Source: Pelobates cultripes (lineage: Eukaryota; Chordata; Amphibia; Anura; Pelobatidae). Taken from it: a DNA stretch of 64,000 nt. Where the stretch lies: positions 203,165,577-203,229,576 of the forward strand of contig OW240912.1 in the NCBI GenBank assembly GCA_933207985.1, in the 5' to 3' direction. Positions 34,046 to 43,968 of this stretch are shown piece by piece; within the stretch, counting starts at the first letter, position 1; every line of letters starts with the position of its first letter. Under the pieces are notes generated by a model that ran no database searches, had not been told where the DNA came from, and saw only the letters and a list, made by a program, of their open reading frames with translations. Made by a program: the position numbers and the translations under genes.

Positions 34046-34704
34046 TAATTTATGTCTTTTTTTTCAACAGTGAGCAGCCATAGGCTGCTCACTGTTTAGT
34101 AGACATGCCCCTACTCGCGGTATAGCGAGTAGGGGTATTTGGGAGATTTTAATCTCCCTTGTGCTATTATGGGGGTCATATTGACCACCATAGAGTGAGA
34201 GGGGGTACTGGGGGGCTTATGAAGTGGTGGGGAGCAGTGCTCCCTGCCGCTTCAATAGTTACATATTACAAGGAGGGAGCTGCATGCCGGTAGCTCCCTC
34301 CTTGTAATAAACTAAACGAACAAACATACACTGATACTCAGATACACTGATACATTGTGTTTGTTTGTTTGTTCGGCTGATATACCTATTCACTCATTTG
34401 TCTGTCTGATGAATGAGTGAATAGATGAAATTCCCGTTCGCATGTCCAGGTTTTTCACTGGGCATGTGCGGGAATCTCAGTGTCTGCCTAGTGTGGGCTG
34501 ATGACGTGTCCCTGAGGGACTTCACCTACCCACACAAAGATGGCGGCGCCCTGAATCAAGATCGGGGCAGAAAATAAGGATTTAAAAATAGGTAATGTGG
34601 GGGGCTTAGGGGCATTTGGGGGTGACTAGTGGGTCTATTGGATGTAGTGGAGGCGGGAGAGGGGTTAAAAAAAAACGGGATTCGGCATGACAGTGCCGCT
34701 TTAA

Positions 34705-35510
34705 GTATTCCTTTATTTATTGTGATTGTGGTTACTTTTATACAAACATTACTTACATATGTGTGCTTTATTTATTTGTACATAGAGAATGGCAACACTT
34801 CCATTAATGACCCATAGTTGTGCCTAATGGATTTATAAAATATGATCTCTATTATATATTTACACATTAGGCAAGTTATATCCCTTCAAAGTATAGCTAC
34901 ACTGGTTACTCAAGCAATTCTAAAAAAACAAAAAAACAAAAAAAAAACCACAAACCATCCCATGCAATGATGTTAACAGCATTATACATATCAAGATTAA
35001 AAAAAAAAACAACAAAAGGCAAAATAAATCAGCTTATTATACATTGTCAAATGTTGGGCAATTTTAAAATGCATGTCACAAATTCTGCAGGGCCAGCTTC
35101 ATTTGCTTAGAGCATGGACTAAGCCATGCACCCCTGGGCTTATCTCAGATAGAGAGCTTTTAGCTCTCCTGCAGGCTTTAATAAAAGGCAAGGGCAGTGC
35201 CTGGAGGACCCCATGTAAGAAGTGAATACATTGCGGTGGAGCCAGGGCACTCCTGGTTCTATAGCCACTAAAGTATTATGCAACGTTTATGGTCCTCGGA
35301 GAATTACTTTAACCCCTTTGCGCAGTTATGGTGCTCCATGTCATCCACAATTCAATGGGCTTTAAAGCCACTGCGGTGGTATGGAACAACGTAATGGCTT
35401 TGAGCCCCAGGAGCCGCTGGATACTTATCTCCATGGCGATCACATGGTCCCAATAGCTGGCCATAGATCTGACTGAAGTGGGACTGCCTGGGCTGTCTGG
35501 CAGTTGGAAA

Positions 35511-35553
<43 letters not shown>

Positions 35554-37825
35554 GTAATTTAAATATCTATACATATAATAATATCAACATACAGTTAGAA
35601 TGAAATTATATATATTTGAAATTAAATACATAATGACATAAATATACACGTAGAATTTAAATATATGTATATTTAAATTCTATGTGTATATTTATGTAAT
35701 CTTTTTACATAATTAAGTGATTTTATTAATTCCAATTTGAGGGAACTGCATGACAACCCAGGCAGAAAATCTAGAGAATTTTGCAAGCCCTATAATTGAC
35801 CCTGTAACTTTACAGAACATTATAAAACCTGTTCATGGGGAGTACTGTTTTACTCAGGAGACTTCGCTGAACACACATATTAGTGTTTTATTGTAAAACA
35901 TATCATGATGACAATATAACCAGTGAAAGTGCAATTTTGATGTAAAAAATGCATACAAACAAATGAAATAAAATTTTGGCCAGGTTTTGTGACTAAATGG
36001 CTTGCTTCTATCAAAGACTGAACATACCACATTTTGAATACCCTAGCTTGTCTATTTTTCAAATGGTATTCCATTATGGGGGTAATTTTTATTCCTGAGC
36101 TGCCAGTCTCTAATGCAACATAACCAACCTGTCAAATTTCAGTGTGTATAAACCAAAAAAGGGAACGTGCTATTTTGCTCTGTTAGTTTCCAAAACCCCA
36201 TAAAACCTGTACATGGGGGTACTCTTGTACTCGTTAGACATTGCTGAACACAAATAAGTGTGTTTTATTGCAGTAACAGTATTGTAATATTCACAGTTAA
36301 AATGTCACGTAGAATTAAGACAATAACAACATTTCTTAATTTCTCACACCTTTTTAGATTTTATTCATATAACATTATGTTTTATATATGAAATTAAAGC
36401 CCTGTGATAAATTATAGTTGAACAGACATATAGCTCAAATTCTAGGTTTTGTTTTGATTTTGTTTTGAGCAAAACACGTCCAATTGGCTCCTTCCTTAAG
36501 GGGTTAAGGGTGTATCTCACACTGCATAGTACAGCGGAATAGGTTGTGTTATAAAGAAAACATATTACAATATTAATCAAAGATACCCTAGGCACAAATA
36601 CCAGAGGAAAACATCTCAAACAATACCCTTATTGAATAAAAAAAAATGAGTATATATATTTTGATGTGGTGTAGGATGAAGGAGGGATGCATGGTATATG
36701 CATGTATATAGGAATAATTGGAAGGGGCATAGACGAAACCAAAATGTATTGGAATGTTGCAGTTTCTCTAAATTATTAGGAACCTACACCACCGCTTAGT
36801 ATACTTCATATAAAACTTGGCCTTGCATAGTTTCCATTTCTGTTCTCTATGACCAGTACTATAAAATATTGCTACACATGGCCAAAAACACACAGGAGCA
36901 GGAGTCAACTGCCTATTGAATATGTGCATCCAACAGAGTACATCATTTCCACAATGATTGCATTAGTGCAGATGCCTCAATAAATCAAATATACAGATAG
37001 AACAGAAGTGTTGGGCTATGCATTGTTCAAGCCAGGGAATGGCCCAAGGCCTGCTTTTTGATGCTACAGCAAAAAGTATGCACATGCCTAAATGACATGG
37101 AACAATTAACCAATGTAAATGATGCAGTAGAAAACCAGAGAGAGAGAGAGAGGAAATCAGGGAAAATAGATGATGCTTGTCTTTTAAAATCTTTCAGTAT
37201 AGGGGATATTTTTTTCTACCTGAAGAATCTTTAGCTTCCCTAGTCAGCCTTACTGCAGGTGCTGATATTAATATAGAAAAAACCCTTTCAGTGCAACAAA
37301 AATGCAAGGATGTTGAATTTGTGTCCCGGAGCAGGCTGTATTCTCAGCAGTTCCAGAGACAACAGGTGTAATTAAACATGATATTTGCACAGGACCCAAT
37401 AAACGTGTTTGCTCAAAACCCTATTAAATCCCTGAAGCTAGAAAATAGGCTGTGAATGCAGAAGTTTATAAAGGTTCTGTTGAGGACTAAATGAGAGATC
37501 ACACAGTGATTTGCATGTTCCTAATGAATGGGATCCAAAATCAGTAGGTACAATAAATTTGATGCTGATTATTGTAAATTGAAGTGTATAAGTGTAGGGT
37601 TGGCAAGATGTTAGACTTGTACACAGGAAGAAATTTCAGCTCTGCTGAATCATTTTTCGAGAAGATAGCATTTTTTTTTAGGACACCTGAGTTTCATCTG
37701 GATGTCAGTTCCACTTGGCCGAATGTCAAGCCAGGGACCAAATCAGGAGAACACACCAAAAAAGCTAGAATATGCTTCAATCAGTGCATTGCAAAATATA
37801 TCCATAATATAATATTTTGCAGATA
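34705..37825. other. Non-coding stretch with simple repeats
   Basis: A-rich runs lie at 34,921-34,952 and 35,000-35,013, and a (TA)n tract at 35,515-35,549. A palindromic block at 35,640-35,700 pairs GTAGAATTTAAATATA with TATATTTAAATTCTAT. At 35,100-35,500 there is a G/C-richer possible repeat without known protein. An (AG)n run lies at 37,138-37,153. No gene recognised. Confidence 0.45.
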
Positions 37826-37829
37826 TTTT

Positions 37830-38230
37830 GCAGTATACTAACAGGAGCATGTTTCTTGACATTTGGTTCACAGATGAACCGAAACAGTAACCAATAAAGA
37901 GAAAACCAGAGCAGCGGGAAAAAAAATCTATACTTATATATTTATTATATCTTTATTAAATATATAATATATAAAATTAGATTTTTTTACTGCTTCTCCT
38001 GTTTTTTCCCCTCTATGACTTCTCATTTGCTCTCGGAATAAAATAAAAATGTAGTCACAGTTCCCTAGCCATCAATAATTTTTTCCCATCAATCATCAAA
38101 CCACCTGCAGAATTCAGAATATTGACCTCCCTTCAAAATATTCGGCTTTACGTGGTTCAGTTGGTCTCTTGTTTAGGTATTGTTCAGTTCAGAATTAGGG
38201 AATTCAGCCAAACACCCAATTGGCCCACAC
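37830..38230. repeat. Second copy of the dispersed repeat family, without LINE insertion
   Basis: Matches 13,955-14,130 in its first half and 17,865-17,995 in its second half in the same order, but without the 3 kb insertion that separates those halves at 14.85-17.84 kb. It therefore acts as a paralogous empty site. Confidence 0.55.
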
Positions 38231-38235
38231 TAGCC

Positions 38236-38764
38236 TTAAAGGGACACTATAGTCACCTGAACAACTTCAGATTAATGAGGTTGTTCAGGTGAGAACTATA
38301 GCTCCCTGCAGCCTTTCTCATATAAACACTGCATTTTCCGTGTTTACATTGAAAGCTAGGAACACCTCCAGTTGCAGTCACTTAGAGTGAACCAGAGGGA
38401 CAGGGCAGCACTGTGCACAGCATCCTGTGATTCAGTATCTCCTCCCTCTGCATGCAGACACTGAACTTTCCTCATAGAGATTCATTGATTCAGTTAATCT
38501 CTATGAGGAGATGCTGATTGGCCAGGGCTGTGTTTGAATTGTGCTGGCTCTGCCTCTGATCTGCCTCTTTGTCAGTCTCAGCCAATCCTATGAGGAAGCA
38601 CTGTGATTGGATCAGGCTACCACATGTCAGCAGACAGCTTGTTTTTCTGAGTCTAACAGCATGCAGATTTACAGCTTCAGGCTTGCATACAGTAAGATTT
38701 TACTATATTTATGGAGGCATGAGGGGCCCATGTTTGTGTTCCTGACCCTATAGTGATCCTTTAA
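38236..38764 (+). mobile_element. T2/Kolobok-type MITE, complete, TTAA-flanked
   Basis: Starts TTAAAGGGACACTATAGTC and ends CCCTATAGTGATCCTTTAA, TTAA at both edges (38,236-38,239; 38,761-38,764). Internal sequence is an inverted relative of 29,131-29,714 (CTTTCCTCATAGAGATTCAT; GCAGACACTGAA). An internal inverted pair CACCTGAACAACTT / GAGGTTGTTCAGGTG follows the left end. 529 bp, non-coding. Confidence 0.88.
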
Positions 38765-38804
38765 GCAGTCACTTATTGAAGATGGACCAAAAACAGGAAA
38801 GGTC

Positions 38805-38836
<32 letters not shown>

Positions 38837-40061
38837 GCCAAAAGTACAAGATAGCACTCCAGGGACTTCCAAGTTGAATGAATAAAACTTAGCTTTTATT
38901 AGCTCAAAATAAAAATCAACGTTTCAGTCTGTATCACAGACTTTCATCAGGATGAGCTTGCAAATCAAATCCATAAGAATATATACCCTCAGTATTCCCT
39001 TAACTTACCCAGGTTGAGGATAGGAGTGATCCAAGGGGCACCTGACCAGCAGCCTGCTCAGGTCAAATGATTGACACTGATGATGTCATAGACGTGCGCC
39101 TCCCGGGGTCGTTCCCATAGCAACCCAGTATAACCAACAAAATAATACATATACATATAACTAAAAACATAGCCTGCATACAGGAATAAAAAATGTTGAA
39201 GAAAGACCTATACACCCCATCAGGGGCCATCTAGATACAGAGAAAATCCATAGAGAACACGTTAGAGATAGACAGCAGGCAGAACTAATCGAAAAGCGAT
39301 CAAACTGCAATTAGCCTGTAGCAACCTATTAACAAGATATAAATATACAAACTGTACTACCTAAGGAATAGATAATGCATAAAGAAGACATGTAAATTAT
39401 ACTACAAATACAAAAATAAAGTGCAGGCATGAGCAATCAAACCTGCAGAGATTCCGATCTAACTACAGGGAGCAAAGTACCAACAAACAGCAATTGAAGG
39501 CATAATTGTACCAAGAGTAATATATCACTCCGAATCCTTAAATATCATTATACAGGTAAAAAGAGTAGTACAGGATAAATGTCTGAACTTCTTAGTCAAA
39601 AAAGGGAGAAAACATGAACAGACGATACCAGATATATGTGATTAAATATCCACCAACTAAACCTATAGGGAAAAGAACGTAATGCACAATAACCAGAAGA
39701 TACAAGTATAGCCACTAAGTAGAGCTGCAGTGATCTAAAGAGAAGAGGGTACCAAGAATGACTGGTGTACTCCCAGTCCAGTCCAACATGAACACATAAA
39801 TAAATATATATATAACTCAAACACTCAAGCAGCAGAGCAAAGAACCAATGTATCCCTGAATCTATATAGACTGGCATAAATCACACAGTGCATACAGAAT
39901 ACAAAATAATACAAGCGAAGGACATAAAGCAGAGGTCCTTAACAAAATCACATTGTTATAGACATATAATAATAATAATCCTATTCGCACTTGGTGGAAT
40001 GGGTAATTGAGACGCCTATCCCCCAGGGTGGGCTGTCTCTTAACCCTAAACTCATCCGCCA
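38837..40061. repeat. Left 1,225 bp inverted arm of the PLE
   Basis: Exact-length inverted partner of 42,619-43,843 (coordinates sum to 82,680). Where I compared them, only single-base differences appear, e.g. 39,623-39,624 (CG here, TG/CA in the partner) and about 39,455-39,456 (CG against TG), plus about 39,991 and 39,069. Two of the four are CpG decay. Mirrored ORFs (39,596-39,877 and 39,862-40,122 here; 42,803-43,084 and 42,600-42,818 there) are shadows of the repeat. Confidence 0.95.
38901..38958 (-). ncRNA. Hammerhead-ribozyme-like motif, left arm
   Basis: Exact inverted counterpart of 43,722-43,779: CTGATGA read on the minus strand at 38,950-38,944 and GAAAC at 38,925-38,921. This copy lies on the same strand as the RT/EN frames and 3' of them, so it is positioned to act on the element's own sense transcript. 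It has the same extra A. Confidence 0.7.
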
Positions 40062-40337
40062 TCAGACAGATAACATGAATCATCCTAAAGATTTTTTTAG
40101 ATTTTTTTAGTAAGAAGCACAAAAATGCATTAGAGCCTTAGGCTGAAATTAAGAATGGCTGAGATGCCTATCCCCCAGGGTGGGCTACCTCCAAGCCCTT
40201 AATAGTCGCCAATAAGTGCCAACAACTTGCTAAATAAGTGAATAGCAAAGCGGTATAATGGGAAGGATATTAGAGATGCCTATCCCCCTGGGTGGGCATT
40301 CTCGTTCCCCTATCAACCAAAACCACGATACCAATAT

Positions 40338-40925
40338 TTACAAAAATACTGCCAATGAGTATTTTTCATTCAAACCAAATGGCTGAACGGTGTGTAGAGT
40401 CCTAATCCAGTACAGTTCACGCTGCAATAACAGCTTACTGCGGTCTCCACCTCTGCGCAAAGGTGGAACATGGTCTATGGCTATCAGTTTCAGGGTGGGC
40501 AATGAGTGTCCCTTCTCAAGAAAATGTTTTGCCACGGGTTGCTCAGATTTGTTGTCCCTATAAGCAGTCCGTATACTGGATCTATGGTTACGGATTCGTT
40601 CACGTAAGGGTAAATCTGTTTTGCCCACATAGGCCAGTCCACATGGGCAAGTAAGTTTGTATATTAAAAAATCCGATGTACACGTTAAGCGATGTCGAAT
40701 GGTGTAGGGTTTCCCAGAGTGAGGGTGTGTGAATGTTTTGCCTGACAGCATATGTCCACAGGTCACACAACCTAAGCAACGGTAGCATCCGTAATTAATC
40801 TTGCTAGATGGAGGTTGATAGCAATGAATGGGGTCAGTGCATACCAGGAGATCCCTTAGATTTTGATTTCTTTTGTAGCATGTCAGGGGGGGGATTTTTG
40901 AACTCAGCTGGTAATGACGGGTCAT
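40338..40925 (-). CDS. GIY-YIG endonuclease domain of the Penelope-like element
   Basis: 195 codons overlapping the RT frame by 92 bases in another phase. It has the PLE linker KRNQNLRDLLV (18-28), a Cys-rich segment CYRCLGCVTC (47-56), then the nuclease: IYKLTCPCGLAYVGKT (88-103; the IY and YVG signature), Arg/His of RERIRNHRSS (108-117), a catalytic Glu at 170 in QRELYWI and PFGLNEKY with Asn186. In PLEs this domain is the C-terminal part of one RT-EN protein that nicks the target, so the separate start here is artificial. The phase change lies at the homopolymer 40,886-40,893. The cause could be a mutation, a recoding site or a sequencing/assembly error. Confidence 0.93.
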   Translation of the reverse strand: MTRHYQLSSKIPPLTCYKRNQNLRDLLVCTDPIHCYQPPSSKINYGCYRCLGCVTCGHMLSGKTFTHPHSGKPYTIRHRLTCTSDFLIYKLTCPCGLAYVGKTDLPLRERIRNHRSSIRTAYRDNKSEQPVAKHFLEKGHSLPTLKLIAIDHVPPLRRGGDRSKLLLQRELYWIRTLHTVQPFGLNEKYSLAVFL

Positions 40926-42510
40926 TGGTTAAAACAATCCAATTCTTCTTAATAATGTTATTAAACTCCATCGATGCCGAGGTGTACGTAGTAGGGAATA
41001 CTATACGAGGGGCATGTGTTATTTCTTTAACAGCCAAATCTTCACTTTGGCATTTCAATAACGCACGTTGAAGCGTGCTATCCTTATACCCTCTCATCTT
41101 AAACTTGTGCCACATAGCTGAAATTTGAATCTGTGCCTTCTCAAGGTCAGAATTGTTTCGAAAAACTCTCAAAAATTGGGAGTATGGTAGGGATTCCTTT
41201 AAGGCAGACGGGTGAAAACTGGTTGCATGCAGCAATGTGTTGCGATCTGTTGTTTTTGTAAATAATGTATGTGCCAATTTGTCCCCTTCACGGTAAACTC
41301 TGACATCCAGAAAATCGACCTGATCCGTACTGATTGCTGAAGTCAGCTCAATGTTAGAAGACGCTCTATTGATGGACTGAATCATTTGTTCTACATCTGT
41401 AGTAGTGCCCTTAACAATCATAAAGATGTCATCGATGTAGCGTGTGTATGCTACAATCTGTTCTTTAAAGGGCTGTAGAATATGTAAGCTCTCAAACTGA
41501 TGCATGTATCCATTTGCATACATGGGTGCCATCGCCGCACCCATGGAAGTACCTGCAATCTGGCGGTACCATTTAGTTTCAAACCTAAAATAGTTCTGAG
41601 ACAGGACGATCTCCAAGAGTTCCAGTGCAAACTCCACGGGTGGTCCGGTATAGTAGGGAGACTGAGATAGAAGTGCTCTCATAGCTTGTATACCGTCTTG
41701 GTGTGGAATTACGGTATATAAGCTCCTTACATCACATGTTACCAACACTACAGGTACTGTCGGAAGTGTTAAAGTGGCTAGAAGACTGAGGAAGGTAGGA
41801 GTGTCTTTCAGGACTGTATCTAGGTTCTCAATAGTGTCTTTAAATAGGAAATCCAGCCATTTTGCCACAGGCTCAAGAATCCCCCCAATGGCTGAAACAA
41901 TTGGGCGGCCTGGTGGTCTGGTGCTATCCTTGTGAATTTTAGGGAGAGTGTAGATGATCGGTGTCTTTGGTTTATCTTGGAGTAAATATTGATATAGTTG
42001 CATATCAATATAATTACTTCTGAGGCCCCTCTGTAAGGCATCCATGATTTGCTGGTGAACGTTCCCAGTGGGATCACCAGGTAGTGGCAGATAGGTATTG
42101 GTATCCGATAACTGCTGGAGGATTTCTGACTGATAGTCTGAATAGTTCTGCAGGACTATTCCTCCCCCTTTGTCTGCCGGTCTTATAACAATGTTATTGT
42201 CTGTTGAGAGAGATTTGATGATGTCTCTGTCTTTTTTGGAGCAGTTGGAGTGATAACAATGTTTCTCCTGAAGAAAATCAGAAGATTCCTTTTGTACCGC
42301 ACGTAAAAAGGCCTTGATCCCAGGCTGATTAGGAAGTGGGTCAAATGTGCTCTTTTTCTTAAAGATAGGGCTTGTCAGTGGAGTCTCACACATTGATTCC
42401 TTAAAGAAATCTTTCAGGCGCAGTGTTCTGCCAAACTTATAAAGTTCCACCTTCCACTTCAATGGATCTGGCCGTGTAGTGGGGACAAATGACAGTCCTT
42501 TAGACAGCAA
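40834..42510 (-). CDS. Penelope-like reverse transcriptase (N-terminal and RT domains)
   Basis: 558 codons without a stop, the longest reading frame in the window. RT landmarks in order are VIRPADKGGGIVL (residues 108-120), IYTLPKIHKD (186-195), PGRPIVSAIGG (200-210), motif A CDVRSLYTVIPH with Asp260, motif B AGTSMGAAMAPMYAN (319-333), the catalytic YIDD box (358-361) and VDFLDV (398-403). All catalytic Asp residues are present. Upstream the frame remains open for some 40 codons (to about 42,640) but without ATG, so the start shown is a TTG and the true start is unknown. The frame ends in the linker, where an eight-base C run (minus strand, 40,893-40,886) shifts it out of phase with the GIY-YIG frame. 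Likely a nuclear RT, assuming family behaviour. Confidence 0.93.
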   Translation of the reverse strand: MLSKGLSFVPTTRPDPLKWKVELYKFGRTLRLKDFFKESMCETPLTSPIFKKKSTFDPLPNQPGIKAFLRAVQKESSDFLQEKHCYHSNCSKKDRDIIKSLSTDNNIVIRPADKGGGIVLQNYSDYQSEILQQLSDTNTYLPLPGDPTGNVHQQIMDALQRGLRSNYIDMQLYQYLLQDKPKTPIIYTLPKIHKDSTRPPGRPIVSAIGGILEPVAKWLDFLFKDTIENLDTVLKDTPTFLSLLATLTLPTVPVVLVTCDVRSLYTVIPHQDGIQAMRALLSQSPYYTGPPVEFALELLEIVLSQNYFRFETKWYRQIAGTSMGAAMAPMYANGYMHQFESLHILQPFKEQIVAYTRYIDDIFMIVKGTTTDVEQMIQSINRASSNIELTSAISTDQVDFLDVRVYREGDKLAHTLFTKTTDRNTLLHATSFHPSALKESLPYSQFLRVFRNNSDLEKAQIQISAMWHKFKMRGYKDSTLQRALLKCQSEDLAVKEITHAPRIVFPTTYTSASMEFNNIIKKNWIVLTNDPSLPAEFKNPPPDMLQKKSKSKGSPGMH

Positions 42511-42618
42511 CAGGAGTTCGTCAGGGAGGAGGGTTCTAGATGATAAATTGAAGACTGGAATTATCTTCTCATCCGAGGTGGCCTTTCTCTTGCCCCACCA
42601 TGTGCTTCCCCTCTGTCC

Positions 42619-43843
42619 TGGCGGATGAGTTTAGGGTTAAGAGACAGCCCACCCTGGGGGATAGGCGTCTCAATTACCCATTCCACCCAGTGCGAATAGG
42701 ATTATTATTATTATATGTCTATAACAATGTGATTTTGTTAAGGACCTCTGCTTTATGTCCTTCGCTTGTATTATTTTGTATTCTGTATGCACTGTGTGAT
42801 TTATGCCAGTCTATATAGATTCAGGGATACATTGGTTCTTTGCTCTGCTGCTTGAGTGTTTGAGTTATATATATATTTATTTATGTGTTCATGTTGGACT
42901 GGACTGGGAGTACACCAGTCATTCTTGGTACCCTCTTCTCTTTAGATCACTGCAGCTCTACTTAGTGGCTATACTTGTATCTTCTGGTTATTGTGCATTA
43001 CGTTCTTTTCCCTATAGGTTTAGTTGGTGGATATTTAATCACATATATCTGGTATTGTCTGTTCATGTTTTCTCCCTTTTTTGACTAAGAAGTTCAGACA
43101 TTTATCCTGTACTACTCTTTTTACCTGTATAATGATATTTAAGGATTCGGAGTGATATATTACTCTTGGTACAATTATGCCTTCAATTGCTGTTTGTTGG
43201 TACTTTGCTCCCTGTAGTTAGATTGGAATCTCTGCAGGTTTGATTGCTCATGCCTGCACTTTATTTTTGTATTTGTAGTATAATTTACATGTCTTCTTTA
43301 TGCATTATCTATTCCTTAGGTAGTACAGTTTGTATATTTATATCTTGTTAATAGGTTGCTACAGGCTAATTGCAGTTTGATCGCTTTTCGATTAGTTCTG
43401 CCTGCTGTCTATCTCTAACGTGTTCTCTATGGATTTTCTCTGTATCTAGATGGCCCCTGATGGGGTGTATAGGTCTTTCTTCAACATTTTTTATTCCTGT
43501 ATGCAGGCTATGTTTTTAGTTATATGTATATGTATTATTTTGTTGGTTATACTGGGTTGCTATGGGAACGACCCCGGGAGGCGCACGTCTATGACATCAT
43601 CAGTGTCAATCATCTGACCTGAGCAGGCTGCTGGTCAGGTGCCCCTTGGATCACTCCTATCCTCAACCTGGGTAAGTTAAGGGAATACTGAGGGTATATA
43701 TTCTTATGGATTTGATTTGCAAGCTCATCCTGATGAAAGTCTGTGATACAGACTGAAACGTTGATTTTTATTTTGAGCTAATAAAAGCTAAGTTTTATTC
43801 ATTCAACTTGGAAGTCCCTGGAGTGCTATCTTGTACTTTTGGC
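42619..43843. repeat. Right 1,225 bp inverted arm of the PLE
   Basis: Partner of 38,837-40,061. The inner edge at 42,619 is about 110 bases upstream of the first annotated codon of the RT frame, and that frame stays open into the arm without an ATG, so the arm may supply the translation leader. The outer edge ends CTTGTACTTTTGGC. Confidence 0.95.
43722..43779 (+). ncRNA. Hammerhead-ribozyme-like motif, right arm
   Basis: Contains the core word CTGATGA (43,730-43,736), a 7 bp stem AGTCTGT/ACAGACT closed by GAT (43,738-43,754), then GAAAC (43,755-43,759) and GTT (43,760-43,762), which would be the cleavage triplet. Stem I pairs ATC (43,727-43,729) with GAT (43,763-43,765), and AGCTC (43,722-43,726) with GAGCT (43,775-43,779) across a 9-base internal loop. 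One extra A (43,737) follows the core compared with the canonical form, so activity is uncertain. PLE terminal repeats are known to carry type I hammerheads. Confidence 0.7.
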
Positions 43844-43907
43844 TGTATCTGTTTGCTGATAAGCACCGGGCAAGTACATCAAGGGAGGTGGAGTGCATTA
43901 CTATTTT

Positions 43908-43965
<58 letters not shown>

Positions 43966-43968
<3 letters not shown>

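Larger units (their letters stand above)
31883..34704. mobile_element. Foldback DNA transposon with perfect 24 bp TTAA-containing ends
   Basis: The first 24 bases (TTAAAGCGGCACTGTCATGC and CGAA) recur as an exact complement at 34,681-34,704. TTAA at both edges fits a piggyBac/Kolobok-type target site. Beyond the ends, arm segments recur inverted: the paired words GCCCCTACTCGCTATACCGC (32,434) and CCCCTACTCGCGGTATAGCG (34,108), and GTGAGCAGC...GCTGCTCACTG. The centre holds minisatellite arrays in both orientations and a 44 bp perfect palindrome. No transposase ORF is present, so it is non-autonomous. The end resembles T2-type ends (TTAAAG-GG/CG) but the family is not certain. Confidence 0.88.
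38837..43912 (-). mobile_element. Near-intact Penelope-like retroelement with 1,225 bp inverted arms
   Basis: A PLE moves by reverse transcription primed at a nick. This copy carries both hallmark domains (RT and GIY-YIG endonuclease) on the minus strand between inverted arms 38,837-40,061 and 42,619-43,843. Beyond the right arm 69 more bases reach a (TA)n tract (43,913-43,965), while the left arm directly abuts another (TA)n (38,809-38,836), so the target was probably a TA microsatellite and the duplication is hidden in it. Arm identity is very high by spot comparison, so the insertion looks recent. One frame change in a homopolymer is the only obvious coding lesion. Confidence 0.93.

Noticed and set aside
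39596..40122. ORFs of 93 and 86 codons mirrored at 42,600-43,084
   Set aside because: They are the same non-coding inverted arm read twice; hydrophobic composition but no domain or support.
38837..43843. Inverted arms as a pure assembly palindrome artefact
   Set aside because: The arms differ at several bases, including CpG-decay sites, and enclose a unique asymmetric coding centre, so a simple mirrored-read artefact is unlikely; long reads should still confirm it.
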